The translations under genes and the position numbers were made by a program. The notes under the pieces were generated by a model. The model was not told where the DNA came from, searched no databases, and was given only the letters and a program-made list of their open reading frames with translations. From Thiothrix eikelboomii (GTDB taxonomy: Bacteria; Pseudomonadota; Gammaproteobacteria; Thiotrichales; Thiotrichaceae): a stretch of 64,000 bases of DNA. The stretch is taken from positions 1-64,000 of the forward strand of contig NZ_FUYB01000008.1 of NCBI RefSeq assembly GCF_900167255.1, written 5' to 3'. Below are positions 17,237 to 26,869 of the stretch, piece after piece. Each line of letters starts with the position of its first letter. The first letter of the stretch is position 1.

Positions 17237-17572
17237 ATGAAGAAACTTGCCTATGTTTTAACCTTAAGTTTATTCACGAGTATCAGTGTGGCGCAGGCTG
17301 ATGATGCGGCGGGTGCGAAGCTGTATACCGAGAAAGCCTGCTTGAGCTGCCACGGCGAAGCGGGTAATAAACCGATTATGGAAACCTATCCTAAATTAGC
17401 TGGCCAAACAGCAGCTTATATGGTGCAACAGATGAAGGATATTCGCGACGGCAAACGCACCAATGGCCTATCAGCGACCATGATGGGCATTATGGCTGGC
17501 ATGAGTGACGATGATATTGGTAAAATCGCCAGTTATCTTGCTAACCAAGCGCCAGCTCCAGCAGCTCAATAA
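17237..17572 (+). CDS. Periplasmic class I cytochrome c
   Basis: A 111-residue small electron carrier: signal peptide (first about 22 residues, ending AQADD), one heme c site CLSCH near residue 36, and a distal methionine in the region GIMAGMSDDDIGKIASYLANQ. The pattern matches cytochrome c4/c553-like single-heme domains. The start is the ATG at 17237 with a strong GGAGAGGAGC upstream; a longer in-frame GTG/TTG start lacks a signal peptide at its terminus. It is monocistronic. Its partner oxidase or donor is not in the window. Confidence 0.9.
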   Translation: MKKLAYVLTLSLFTSISVAQADDAAGAKLYTEKACLSCHGEAGNKPIMETYPKLAGQTAAYMVQQMKDIRDGKRTNGLSATMMGIMAGMSDDDIGKIASYLANQAPAPAAQ

Positions 17573-17586
17573 ACTTTAATCAGCCC

Positions 17587-17631
17587 GCCATCGTTCACAG
17601 TCGATGGCAGGCAGATGATGGGTAGCCCATC
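17587..17631 (+). terminator. Two hairpins after the cytochrome c gene
   Basis: GCCATCG/CGATGGC (17587-17608, 8-base loop) and GATGGG/CCCATC (17617-17631, 3-base loop) lie between two convergent genes. Neither has a long T run, so they may be weak bidirectional terminators or RNA-stabilising structures. Confidence 0.45.
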
Positions 17632-17643
17632 AATCAATATCAG

Positions 17644-18057
17644 CTAAGCCTTTAACCAAGGCACAAATAACACTGCATCACCTTTTACCAACACCTTCCC
17701 TTCTTGGTCAGTCACATAAGTATCAAGGCTAACAATCCCTTTACCTTCACGAATCTGTGTCACTTCAACCGTGGCAGTGACTGTTTGGTTTAAATAAACG
17801 GGGGCCTTGAAACTCAAGTTTTGCGACATATAGATCGCACCCGAACCGGGCAGATCCTCACCTAAAATACCCGTGAACAAACTCCCCACCAACATCCCGT
17901 GGACAATTTGCGCTTTAAATTGAGTACTCGCCGCAAACTCAGCATCTAAATGCACCGGATTATGATCGCCGGTTAAATCGGCAAATTGCTGCACATCCAC
18001 TTCCGTAAACCTACGTTGGCGCGAGGCTTGATCACCGACTTGAATCATCTTACCCAT
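17644..18057 (-). CDS. MaoC-family (R)-specific enoyl-CoA hydratase
   Basis: The 137-residue hot-dog protein carries the hydratase-2 motif FADLTGDHNPVHLD with catalytic Asp31 and His36, then GMLVGSLFTGIL. Enzymes of this type (PhaJ-like) hydrate trans-2-enoyl-CoA to (R)-3-hydroxyacyl-CoA, linking beta-oxidation to polyhydroxyalkanoate synthesis. It is the last gene of the minus-strand acyl-CoA array, nine bases after the acyl-CoA dehydrogenase. The substrate chain length is unknown. Confidence 0.88.
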   Translation of the reverse strand: MGKMIQVGDQASRQRRFTEVDVQQFADLTGDHNPVHLDAEFAASTQFKAQIVHGMLVGSLFTGILGEDLPGSGAIYMSQNLSFKAPVYLNQTVTATVEVTQIREGKGIVSLDTYVTDQEGKVLVKGDAVLFVPWLKA

Positions 18058-18066
18058 ATGCTGCTC

Positions 18067-19836
18067 CTAAAATGCATCTTCCGCTAAAGCCATCGTGCTT
18101 TCACTCCCCGCTAGCATAGCTGCTAAATGGCCTTGAGTGCGTGGCAATAAATGCTCAGCATAGAAGCGAGCTGTGATCAATTTATTCTTAAGGAAATAAG
18201 CATCCCCCTCACCTGCGGCTAATTGCGCTTGTGCTAAACCTGCCTGTTTCGCCATTAACCATCCCCCACAGAGATAGCCAAATAGCATCAAGAAATTAAC
18301 ACTGGCACTGCCCGCTAAATTCGCATCGCTCGGTGCGGATTGCAATAACCATTCACGGGCAACCACGCCTCTGGCCAAGGCTGATTCCAAGCCATCCAAA
18401 ATACTGGCATGCAGGGTATTAGTCGCCCGTAAGTCTTCCGCAGTAATACGGATCTCTGCTAATAATAAAGCCAAAGCAGCACCTTGATCACTGAGAGTTT
18501 TGCGACCAATGAAATCCAACGCTTGAATGCCCGTTGTGCCTTCATAAATAGTCAAAATGCGGGCATCACGATAATGCTGAGCCGCCCCCGTTTCTTCAAT
18601 AAAGCCCATGCCACCGTGAATCTGAATATTCAGATAGGTCATTTCTTGGCTTAATTCAGTCAGCCAGCCCTTCACAATCGGGGTGAATAGCTCAACTCGT
18701 GCAGTATGCATCGCTTGGGCTTCAGCCGCTTGCGCATAACGCGCACGGTCGACTTCGGCAGCAGCAACCAAGGCTAGAGCACGCATGGCCTCACAGCTTG
18801 CACGCATCAGCATCAACATCCGCCGCACATCAGGGTGCTCAATAATCGGAATGCGCGAGCCATCGCGGCGCGTACCTTGCAAGCGCTCTTTAGCAAAGAC
18901 CCGCGCTTGCTGATAAGCACGCTCAGAAATAGACAGGCCTTGTAAACCAACCGCTTGGCGCGCATGGTTCATCATGGTGAACATATACGATAAACCTTTA
19001 TTAGGCTCACCGATGATATAGCCCACGGCCTCTTTAAACTCCATCACACAAGTCGGGCTAGCATGAATCCCCAGCTTATGTTCAACGGATAAACAATGGG
19101 CGGCATTTCGTTCTGCCGGATTGCCGTCTGCATCCAATAGGAATTTGGGTACAATAAACAGCGAAATACCCTTCACCCCCGCCGGTGCATCGGGCAACCG
19201 TGCTAGCACTAAATGCACAATATTTTCGGTCATCTGATGATCACCCCAAGTGATGAAAATCTTTTGACCCGTGACCAGATAATGATCGCCGTTTGGCACA
19301 GCCCGAGTCTTGACGGCGGCTAAATCCGAACCTGCATCGGGTTCTGTCAGGTTCATAGTACCCGTCCATTCGCCGCTGGCCATTTTTGGCAAATAGGCCG
19401 ACTGCAATGCATGGCTGGCATGGTGACCGATACTCTCCATCGCACCAATACTCAGCATCGGACATAGCGCAAAGGAAATATTCGCCGATTGCCATACTTC
19501 ATTCACGGCTGTGCTTAAAACATTCGGCAAACCTTGCCCACCGAAGTCTTCTGCAACGGATAAGGATAACCAACCCGCTTGCGCAAACTGCTGATAGGCT
19601 TCTTTGAAACCCGGCGCTTCTTGCACCCCCTGTTCACCCAGACTTATACCCGCCTGATCACCGCTCCAGTTTAAGGGAGCGAGTACTTCACTGCCCATTT
19701 TGCCTGCTTCTTCAAGCACCGCGACCGCCAAATCCATATTGGCTTCGTCCAGCCCGGCATCTGCACCTAGCTCATCAAACTTCACTATCTGCCGCAGGAC
19801 AAAATCAGCATCCTGATAGGGATGGGTATAACTCAT
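18067..19836 (-). CDS. Acyl-CoA dehydrogenase (large form with C-terminal extension)
   Basis: This 589-residue FAD enzyme should form the 2,3-double bond in acyl-CoA and pass electrons to ETF. It shows the N-terminal helical domain, LTEPDAGSDLAAVKT and GQKIFITWGDH (FAD-binding beta domain), and the C-terminal helical domain with QIHGGMGFIEETGAAQHYRDARI and YEGTTGIQALDFIGRK; the Glu of YEGTTG (about residue 430) is the likely base. An extra C-terminal domain of about 130 residues is typical of the large DUF-containing subgroup. ETF and ETF-QO genes follow the same direction upstream, giving a complete electron path. Confidence 0.93.
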   Translation of the reverse strand: MSYTHPYQDADFVLRQIVKFDELGADAGLDEANMDLAVAVLEEAGKMGSEVLAPLNWSGDQAGISLGEQGVQEAPGFKEAYQQFAQAGWLSLSVAEDFGGQGLPNVLSTAVNEVWQSANISFALCPMLSIGAMESIGHHASHALQSAYLPKMASGEWTGTMNLTEPDAGSDLAAVKTRAVPNGDHYLVTGQKIFITWGDHQMTENIVHLVLARLPDAPAGVKGISLFIVPKFLLDADGNPAERNAAHCLSVEHKLGIHASPTCVMEFKEAVGYIIGEPNKGLSYMFTMMNHARQAVGLQGLSISERAYQQARVFAKERLQGTRRDGSRIPIIEHPDVRRMLMLMRASCEAMRALALVAAAEVDRARYAQAAEAQAMHTARVELFTPIVKGWLTELSQEMTYLNIQIHGGMGFIEETGAAQHYRDARILTIYEGTTGIQALDFIGRKTLSDQGAALALLLAEIRITAEDLRATNTLHASILDGLESALARGVVAREWLLQSAPSDANLAGSASVNFLMLFGYLCGGWLMAKQAGLAQAQLAAGEGDAYFLKNKLITARFYAEHLLPRTQGHLAAMLAGSESTMALAEDAF

Positions 19837-19854
19837 TTCAAACTCCTTAGGATT

Positions 19855-21498
19855 TCATATCGTACTTGGCTTAGCGTCAGCGGCTGGCTGCAATAAATGC
19901 TCACCAAACTGCTCTCTAAGCTTATTTTTCATTAACTTACCTGTGCCATTCAGTGGCAAAGACTCCACAAAAATCACTGCATCAGGGATTTGCCACTTTG
20001 CTATTTTTCCATCAAAAAAGGCTAAAATCTCTGCTGCAGAAGGCTCGCGTCCTTCACGTCGAACAGCAATCAAAAGTGGGCGCTCATCCCATTTTTCATG
20101 TTTGGCGGCAATCGCTGCTGCACCGATTAAATCAGGATGCGCCAAGGCAATATTTTCCAGTTCTACGGTGCTAATCCACTCGCCACCTGATTTAATAATA
20201 TCTTTCGAGCGATCTCGGATCTGCATATAGCCATCCGCATCCATCGTGGCAACATCACCCGTGGAGAACCAACCCGCCTCTAATGCTGGATGCTCTGCAT
20301 GAAAATAAGTATCCACCACCCAATGCCCACGACACTGTAAATTACCTTGTGTTTTGCCGTCGTTGGCGAGGACTTCACCTTGATCATTGATCAGGCGTAA
20401 TTCAATACCAAAGACCGGACGGCCTTGACTTAGGCGTATCTGTTGCTGGTCTTCGATGGGCAAAGTCATATGCTTATGCAATAAAGCATTGACTGTTCCG
20501 ATGGGACTCAGCTCTGTCATCCCCCAAGCATGGATAGTATCTACCCCATAGTCTCGAAATTTAGCCATCATGGAAGGCGGACAAGCCGCACCACCGACCA
20601 CCGTGCGTTTTAAGCTAGGTACGGTTGAGCCTGATTTTTCAATCGCACTGAGCAAACCTTGCCAAATGGTCGGGACACCTAAAGCCAAGGTCACTTGCTC
20701 TTCATCAATTAACTGCAACAAGCTCGCACCATCCAATCCAGGACCTGGCATCACTAAACTTGCCCCTGTCAAGGCGGCTGCATAGGGGATACCCCAAGCA
20801 TTCACATGAAACATGGGCACTACGGGCATGACACAATCCTGCGCCGACAATCCCAAACTATCTGGCAAACTTACCGCTAATGAATGCAGCACGGTGGAAC
20901 GATGCGAATACAATACACCCTTCGGATCACCGGTCGTGCCTGAGGTATAACATAAGCTCGAAGCAGACTGCTCATCTAAGCTTGGCCATTGATACTGGCT
21001 ATCACCGGCTGCAATCAAATCTTCATAAAATAACACCCCAGGTAGCTGTACCTCCACGACTGCATCTGGTGCATCCAAGAGGACATAAGCTTTCACACTC
21101 GGCAAGTGCTCACGCAAGCCCACGACTAAAGGCAGAAAGGTTTTATCAAAAAACAGTACCTGATCCTGCGCATGGTTAATGATGAAACTAAGCTGTGCAG
21201 GGAAGAGCCGTGGATTGATGGTATGGCAAACCCGCCCACTGCTGGACACTCCAAAATAAATTTCTAAATGGCGATGATTATTCCAAGCTAACGTAGCGCA
21301 ACATTCGCCTGCTTGAATCCCCAATTGGTCTAATTGACTGGCTAACTGACGGGCGCGCTGGCCAACGGCAGCCCAATGGGTTCTGGTTTTTCCACCACTA
21401 GTATTAACGGAGATAATTTCGGTCGCCCCGTGATAGCGCTCAGCATGTTCTAATAAAGAACTAATCAGCAAAGGCATTTGCATCATTTGGCCTAACAT
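19855..21498 (-). CDS. Acyl-CoA synthetase (AMP-binding family), first copy
   Basis: The 547-residue ligase activates a carboxylic acid as acyl-AMP and then acyl-CoA. Core motifs are CYTSGTTGDPKGVLYSHR (P-loop, A3), HAWGMTELSP (A5), GWFSTGDVATMDADGYMQI (A7), RDRSKDIIKSGGEWIS (A8) and NGTGKLMKNKL (A10 with the catalytic Lys). The pattern is that of medium/long-chain fatty-acid ligases. A clear AGGAG precedes the ATG. It lies between ETF-QO and the acyl-CoA dehydrogenase, so its product probably feeds that enzyme. Confidence 0.92.
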   Translation of the reverse strand: MLGQMMQMPLLISSLLEHAERYHGATEIISVNTSGGKTRTHWAAVGQRARQLASQLDQLGIQAGECCATLAWNNHRHLEIYFGVSSSGRVCHTINPRLFPAQLSFIINHAQDQVLFFDKTFLPLVVGLREHLPSVKAYVLLDAPDAVVEVQLPGVLFYEDLIAAGDSQYQWPSLDEQSASSLCYTSGTTGDPKGVLYSHRSTVLHSLAVSLPDSLGLSAQDCVMPVVPMFHVNAWGIPYAAALTGASLVMPGPGLDGASLLQLIDEEQVTLALGVPTIWQGLLSAIEKSGSTVPSLKRTVVGGAACPPSMMAKFRDYGVDTIHAWGMTELSPIGTVNALLHKHMTLPIEDQQQIRLSQGRPVFGIELRLINDQGEVLANDGKTQGNLQCRGHWVVDTYFHAEHPALEAGWFSTGDVATMDADGYMQIRDRSKDIIKSGGEWISTVELENIALAHPDLIGAAAIAAKHEKWDERPLLIAVRREGREPSAAEILAFFDGKIAKWQIPDAVIFVESLPLNGTGKLMKNKLREQFGEHLLQPAADAKPSTI

Positions 21499-21667
21499 TT
21501 TACTTCTCCTCCTAGCTAACAGGGTTTGCGGGCGCGCCTAAACACCACGCTTATTATTTAAACTTTAGTGATCATCCTCGACTGACACCACACTACACTC
21601 AAGCCTGTGGTCTGAATCTTGACGGAGGCGGTAGGCAAGAGCAGAGCACCACTCTTGTCGATACACC

Positions 21668-23332
21668 TTACATATTCGGGTAGTTCGGACCACCGCCACC
21701 TTCAGGCGTTACCCAAGTAATATTCTGTGCAGGATCTTTAATGTCACAGGTCTTACAGTGTACGCAGTTCTGCGCATTAATCTGGAAACGTGCCTCAGCA
21801 CCTTCGCCCAAAACTTCGTAGACACCTGCCGGGCAATAGCGTTGGGCAGGCTCAGCATACAGCGGTAAATTTTTACCAATCGGGATAGTCGGGTCTTTCA
21901 ATCTTAAATGGCTGGGCTGGTCTTCATCATGATTGGTATTCGATAAGAAGACTGAACTCAATTTATCAAAACTCAGCTTACCATCGGGTTTAGGATACTG
22001 AATCGGTGCGAACTCACTGGCAGGGCGCAGTTGTGCATAATCAGGATGATCATCGCGTAAAGTGACTGGCAGCTTACCCCGAAAAATATTCTGGTCGATA
22101 AAATTGAAAGCCCCACCGATCAGTGAACCAAACTTATGCAAAGCAGGGCCGAAATTACGACTGGCTTGCAATTCTGTATAGACCCAAGAATTTTGGAAGC
22201 GTGCATCATAACCACTTAAGTCCTTGCCGCCGGTATCACCCGCTTGCAGAGCCGCAAAGATTTCTTCGGCTGCCAACATCCCGCTTTTCATGGCAGTATG
22301 TGTGCCTTTGATTTTCGCAAAGTTCAAAGTACCTGCATTACAACCGACCAATAAACCACCGGGGAAATGCATCTTAGGCAAAGCATTAAAGCCACCTTTG
22401 GTAATCGCACGGGCACCATAAGCAACCCGCTTCCCTCCTTGCAAATAGTCCGCTATTAAGGGGTGATGCTTCATCCGCTGAAATTCATCAAAGGGGCTGA
22501 CATAGGGATTGCTATAGTTGAGGTCGATGATCAAACCCACCACGGCTTGGTTGTTTTCACTGTGATAGAGGAAGAAACCACCACTGGTTCCGCCCCCTAA
22601 AGGCCAACCCGAACCATGAATCACCAAGCCCTCTTGGTGTTTGCTGGGATCAATATCCCACAGCTCTTTAATACCGATCCCATAATGCTGTGCATCAGCA
22701 TCGGCATCAAGCTGAAATTGGCTATAAAGCTGCTTGCCTAAATGCCCACGACAACCTTCGGCAAAAATCGTGTATTTCGCCCTTAGCTCCATCCCGGGCG
22801 TAAAGCTATCTTTCGGTTCACCATCAATGCCAATTCCCATATCACCGGTGATAATACCTGCGACACTGCCATCCTCATTCAAGAGCAATTGGCTGGCTGG
22901 AAACCCCGGAAATACCTCAACACCCAAACCTTCCGCTTGCTCGGCTAGCCAACGACAAACATTACCGAGACTGACGATATAATTGCCCTCGTTATGCATA
23001 GTCGCGGGAATAAACGCATTCGGAATTTTGACAGCAGCGGTTTCATTGCGCAGCAAATAGAGTTCATCACGTTGCACTGGCACGTTTAAAGGTGCACCTA
23101 GCTCTTGCCAATTGGGGAACAATTCTTCAATGGCACGACTTTCAATCACGGCCCCCGAGAGAATATGCGCGCCAACTTCTGACCCCTTTTCGACTAAGCA
23201 AACCGTTAGCTCTTGGTGATGCTCCTTAGCTAATTGCATTAAGCGACACGCAGCTGCTAGACCCGCAGGTCCGGCGCCTACGATCACGACATCGAACTCC
23301 ATCGAGTCACGTTCAATTTCGGTAATATCCAT
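21668..23332 (-). CDS. Electron transfer flavoprotein-ubiquinone oxidoreductase
   Basis: ETF-QO passes electrons from reduced ETF to the quinone pool in the inner membrane. The 554-residue protein opens with a FAD-binding motif (DVVIVGAGPAGLAAACRL), has the membrane-associated quinone region in the middle, and ends with a 4Fe-4S ferredoxin-like domain whose cysteines are Cys500, Cys523, Cys526 and Cys529. The C-terminal NITWVTPEGGGGPNYPNM is characteristic. It lies 15 bases downstream of etfA in the same direction. Confidence 0.96.
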   Translation of the reverse strand: MDITEIERDSMEFDVVIVGAGPAGLAAACRLMQLAKEHHQELTVCLVEKGSEVGAHILSGAVIESRAIEELFPNWQELGAPLNVPVQRDELYLLRNETAAVKIPNAFIPATMHNEGNYIVSLGNVCRWLAEQAEGLGVEVFPGFPASQLLLNEDGSVAGIITGDMGIGIDGEPKDSFTPGMELRAKYTIFAEGCRGHLGKQLYSQFQLDADADAQHYGIGIKELWDIDPSKHQEGLVIHGSGWPLGGGTSGGFFLYHSENNQAVVGLIIDLNYSNPYVSPFDEFQRMKHHPLIADYLQGGKRVAYGARAITKGGFNALPKMHFPGGLLVGCNAGTLNFAKIKGTHTAMKSGMLAAEEIFAALQAGDTGGKDLSGYDARFQNSWVYTELQASRNFGPALHKFGSLIGGAFNFIDQNIFRGKLPVTLRDDHPDYAQLRPASEFAPIQYPKPDGKLSFDKLSSVFLSNTNHDEDQPSHLRLKDPTIPIGKNLPLYAEPAQRYCPAGVYEVLGEGAEARFQINAQNCVHCKTCDIKDPAQNITWVTPEGGGGPNYPNM

Positions 23333-23347
23333 CAGTCCCTACCTAAA

Positions 23348-24277
23348 CTAGAGCTTACTAGTCATTTCGGGCACAGCAGCAAATAAATCTGCTACTAAAC
23401 CGTAATCGGCTACTTGGAAAATCGGTGCTTCTGGATCTTTATTGATCGCCACGATCACTTTCGAATCCTTCATACCTGCTAAGTGTTGGATCGCACCGGA
23501 GATACCCACAGCAATATACATCTCTGGGGCAACTACCTTACCTGTTTGACCGACTTGCAGATCATTCGGTACAAAGCCAGCATCCACCGCTGCACGGCTA
23601 GCACCCACCGCTGCATTTAATTGATCGGCTAGCGCGTAGATAATTTTGAAATTATCCGCAGAACCCACACCTCGCCCACCCGAGACAACAATCTTGGCAG
23701 AAGTTAATTCTGGGCGATCTGATTTTGCGATTTCCTCACCAATAAATTGAGTTTTATCCGCCGTAAACACGGAGTCAATCGCTTCAATCGTGGCACTGCC
23801 TCCCGTGGCGGGTGCAGCGTCAAAAGCGGTAATCCGCACTGACATGACTTTAATTTTGTCGCTGCTTTGCACCGTCGCAATGGCATTGCCTGCATAGATA
23901 GGACGCTTGAAAGTATCAGCACTCACCACAGCCATCATATCGGTGAGTTGATTCACATCCAGTAAAGCAGCCACCCGAGGCATTAGGTCTTTACCCGCTG
24001 GTGTCGCAGGCGCTAATAAATGGGTATACGCAGGGGCTAAAGCAGCCACTAATTGTGCAGTATTTTCGGCTAATTGATGCTCATAGGCGGCATTATCCGC
24101 CACCCGCACTTTAGATACCCCCGTGACCGCAGCAGCAGCTTGAGCAACGGCTTGACAATTCGCACCGACCACTAAGACCTCAATATCGCCACCAATTTTG
24201 CTCGCTGCAGTAATCGCATTGAGTGTGGAGGCTTTTAAATTCTGGTTATCGTGTTCGGCAATGACTAAATTACTCAT
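23348..24277 (-). CDS. etfA: Electron transfer flavoprotein alpha subunit
   Basis: A 309-residue EtfA. The C-terminal FAD-binding domain carries [49 protein letters not shown]-type motif and [26 protein letters not shown]. With EtfB it forms the heterodimer that accepts electrons from acyl-CoA dehydrogenases. It is 17 bases downstream of etfB and 15 upstream of the ETF-QO gene, so the three are surely co-transcribed. Confidence 0.97.
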   Translation of the reverse strand: MSNLVIAEHDNQNLKASTLNAITAASKIGGDIEVLVVGANCQAVAQAAAAVTGVSKVRVADNAAYEHQLAENTAQLVAALAPAYTHLLAPATPAGKDLMPRVAALLDVNQLTDMMAVVSADTFKRPIYAGNAIATVQSSDKIKVMSVRITAFDAAPATGGSATIEAIDSVFTADKTQFIGEEIAKSDRPELTSAKIVVSGGRGVGSADNFKIIYALADQLNAAVGASRAAVDAGFVPNDLQVGQTGKVVAPEMYIAVGISGAIQHLAGMKDSKVIVAINKDPEAPIFQVADYGLVADLFAAVPEMTSKL

Positions 24278-24294
24278 TCTGTGTCTCCTCCCAA

Positions 24295-25047
24295 TTAAAT
24301 GACTTTAGCTTTGTTTTTCAGAGCATCAATCAGCGCATCCACGCTCTCGACCTTAATCCCTGCACTGCGCTCAGCCGGTGCATCCACCCGAACGAGAGTA
24401 ATAGTATTAGCGACCGGCACACCCAGTTCAGCCGGAGTCGTCACCGCTAACGGTTTTTTCTTAGCTTTCATAATGTCAGGAAGTTTGACATAGCGTGGTT
24501 CATTCAAACGTAAATCCGTAGTGACTACCGCAGGCAGACTTAATTTTAGCGTTTGTAAACCACCGTCAATTTCTCGAGTGACCGTGGCCGTATCGCCCTC
24601 CACCACGATTTTAGAAGCAAAGGTAGCCTGTGGATAACCACAGAGCGCAGCGAGCATTTGCCCGGTTTGATTATTATCAGAGTCAATCGCCTGCTTACCT
24701 AAAAGTATCAAGCCGGGCTGCTCATCTTGCACGACTTTTGCCAACAGCTTAGCCACACTTAAAGAATTTAACTCAGCATCGCCGGTCTCAATAAAAATAC
24801 CGCGATCAGCGCCCATCGCTAGCGCTGTGCGAATTTGATCTTGCGCCGCTTTAACACCCATCGAAACAACCACAATCTCGGTAGCTTTGCCCGCTTCGCG
24901 CAACCGTAATGCCTCCTCTACCGCGATTTCACAGAATGGATTCAATGACATTTTTACATTTGTCAGATCGACATTACTGTTGTCCGCTTTGACACGTACC
25001 TTGACGCTGTAATCAATGACGCGCTTGACTGCTACCAATATCTTCAT
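24295..25047 (-). CDS. etfB: Electron transfer flavoprotein beta subunit
   Basis: A 250-residue EtfB starting [19 protein letters not shown]. The conserved [35 protein letters not shown] and [19 protein letters not shown] segments (AMP-binding in the family) are all present, as is the [22 protein letters not shown] recognition loop that contacts dehydrogenases. It is the first gene of the etf group; a 12-bp inverted repeat precedes it by about 50 bases. Confidence 0.97.
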   Translation of the reverse strand: MKILVAVKRVIDYSVKVRVKADNSNVDLTNVKMSLNPFCEIAVEEALRLREAGKATEIVVVSMGVKAAQDQIRTALAMGADRGIFIETGDAELNSLSVAKLLAKVVQDEQPGLILLGKQAIDSDNNQTGQMLAALCGYPQATFASKIVVEGDTATVTREIDGGLQTLKLSLPAVVTTDLRLNEPRYVKLPDIMKAKKKPLAVTTPAELGVPVANTITLVRVDAPAERSAGIKVESVDALIDALKNKAKVI

Positions 25048-25098
25048 CTTTGCTAACCTTTAAATTGAATTAAGCTTCAAAGTGAACTGACGAAGCGA

Positions 25099-25140
25099 TT
25101 AGCCTTGATGCTAGCTCTCTCATTCTGACATCAAGGCTAA
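25099..25140. repeat. Perfect 12-bp inverted repeat upstream of etfB
   Basis: TTAGCCTTGATG (25099-25110) and CATCAAGGCTAA (25129-25140) flank an 18-base loop in the 168-base gap between the second acyl-CoA synthetase and etfB. No T run follows on the minus strand. It could be a terminator-like attenuator or the operator of a dimeric regulator. Confidence 0.6.
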
Positions 25141-25215
25141 GGCATGACTCTTTAACGCTTTGGTGATCTTCATTTGGAGATCTTCCTTTAGAGACATTGC
25201 CTTTGGAGAAAAAAT

Positions 25216-26847
25216 TTAGTTAGCTTCATCAGCCCATTGTCTGAGGATAAACTTTTGTACCTTGCCCGTCGAGGTGCGCGGTAAATCCACAAAGATAACT
25301 TTCTTTGGAGTTTTGAACCGTGCCATATTTTCACGACAGTAATCAATCACTTCTTGCTCGGTCATTTCAGCTCCACTCACCAGCTTAATGAAGGCACAAG
25401 GTACTTCTCCCCACTTTTCATCGTGTTTAGCCACTACAGCTACATCTTGAATCTTGGGATGCTTATACAAAACATCCTCCACTTCAATAGAAGAAATATT
25501 TTCACCACCCGAAATAATAATATCTTTCGAGCGATCCTTGATTTCTATATAACCATCCGCATGCCATACGGCCAAATCACCGGAATGAAACCAGCCGCCT
25601 GCAAAAGATTCTTCAGTCGTTGGGGGATTCTTCAAATACCCTTTCATCACGATATTACCGCGCATGAAAATCTCACCCATTGACTGCCCATCTTGTGGCA
25701 CAGGTTCCAATGTATCGGGATTAGCCACCATCAAGCCTTCTTGCATCGGTGCACGTACCCCTTGGCGAGCTTTCAAGCGGGCTTTATCTGCAACTGAACG
25801 ATCATCCCATTCGTCATTCCATTCCGAGACGACACAAGGACCATAGGTTTCAGTTAAGCCATACACATGAATCACCTGAAAACCCATTTCCTCCATACTT
25901 TGAATCACTGCAGCGGGTGGAGGCGCACCAGCGGTCATAACTTTAACCGTCTGTTCAATCCCTGCCTTTTGCTCAGCTGGTAAGCCACTGATCATACTCA
26001 ACACAATCGGTGCACCACAAAAATGATCTACTTTCTCTTGCTTAATCAGCTCAATAATTTTATCTGCCCGCACATGGCGTAAACAAACATTCACACCTGT
26101 CACTGCCGCGACGGTCCACGGGAAGCACCAGCCATTGCAATGGAACATGGGCAGCGTCCATAAATAAACTGCGCGGCTTGGCATTTCCCACGACAAAGCA
26201 TTACTCACTGCATTGAGATAAGCGCCTCGATGATGGTAAACCACGCCTTTCGGATTCCCTGTTGTGCCTGAGGTGTAATTCAGGGTAATCGCATCCCATT
26301 CATTCTTTGGGCCTTGCCAAGCGAAATGAGGATCACCCAAGGCGAGTAGATTTTCATAGGTCATTGAACCCAGCAACTCACCGCCGACAAAGGAAGGATC
26401 ATCAATATCAATGACTAACGGAGGATGAGCGACTAATTTGAGTGCCTCTTTCACAATCGGCGACATTTCACGTTCAGTGATTAAAATCTTAGCCTCGCCA
26501 TGCTCAAGAATAAAAGCGACTGCAGATGCATCGAGGCGAGTATTAATCGAATTGAGCACTGCTCCAGTCATCGGCACACCAAAATGTGCTTCAAAATGCT
26601 CCGGTAGATTCGGGCAGATAATCGCTACCGTATCCCCAACCCCAATACCTTGTTGGCTCAAGGCACTCGCCAATTGCCGACAACGCTGATAAGTCTCGGC
26701 CCAAGTACGACGCACTGCACCATGCACCACAGCCGTTTTATTAGGATGTACCGAAGCTGCACGCTCAAGGAAAGTCAAAGGGCTCAAAGGCTCGTAGTTA
26801 GCAGCCACTTGATCTAGACCTTGCTCATAGATATTCCGATCAGACAT
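25216..26847 (-). CDS. Acyl-CoA synthetase (AMP-binding family), second copy
   Basis: A 543-residue ligase of the AlkK / medium-chain acyl-CoA synthetase type. Motifs: NYTSGTTGNPKGVVYHHRG (P-loop), HVYGLTETYGPCV (A5), GWFHSGDLAVWHADGYIEI (A7), KDRSKDIIISGGENISS (A8) and TSTGKVQKFILR (A10 lysine). The first 30 residues (ANYEPLSPLTFLERAASVHP) match that subgroup closely. It follows livM by 22 bases, so it probably activates the acid imported by the ABC transporter. It differs clearly from the first synthetase and is not a recent duplicate. Confidence 0.92.
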   Translation of the reverse strand: MSDRNIYEQGLDQVAANYEPLSPLTFLERAASVHPNKTAVVHGAVRRTWAETYQRCRQLASALSQQGIGVGDTVAIICPNLPEHFEAHFGVPMTGAVLNSINTRLDASAVAFILEHGEAKILITEREMSPIVKEALKLVAHPPLVIDIDDPSFVGGELLGSMTYENLLALGDPHFAWQGPKNEWDAITLNYTSGTTGNPKGVVYHHRGAYLNAVSNALSWEMPSRAVYLWTLPMFHCNGWCFPWTVAAVTGVNVCLRHVRADKIIELIKQEKVDHFCGAPIVLSMISGLPAEQKAGIEQTVKVMTAGAPPPAAVIQSMEEMGFQVIHVYGLTETYGPCVVSEWNDEWDDRSVADKARLKARQGVRAPMQEGLMVANPDTLEPVPQDGQSMGEIFMRGNIVMKGYLKNPPTTEESFAGGWFHSGDLAVWHADGYIEIKDRSKDIIISGGENISSIEVEDVLYKHPKIQDVAVVAKHDEKWGEVPCAFIKLVSGAEMTEQEVIDYCRENMARFKTPKKVIFVDLPRTSTGKVQKFILRQWADEAN

Positions 26848-26869
26848 CGCTCACACTCCTCCAGTCCGA

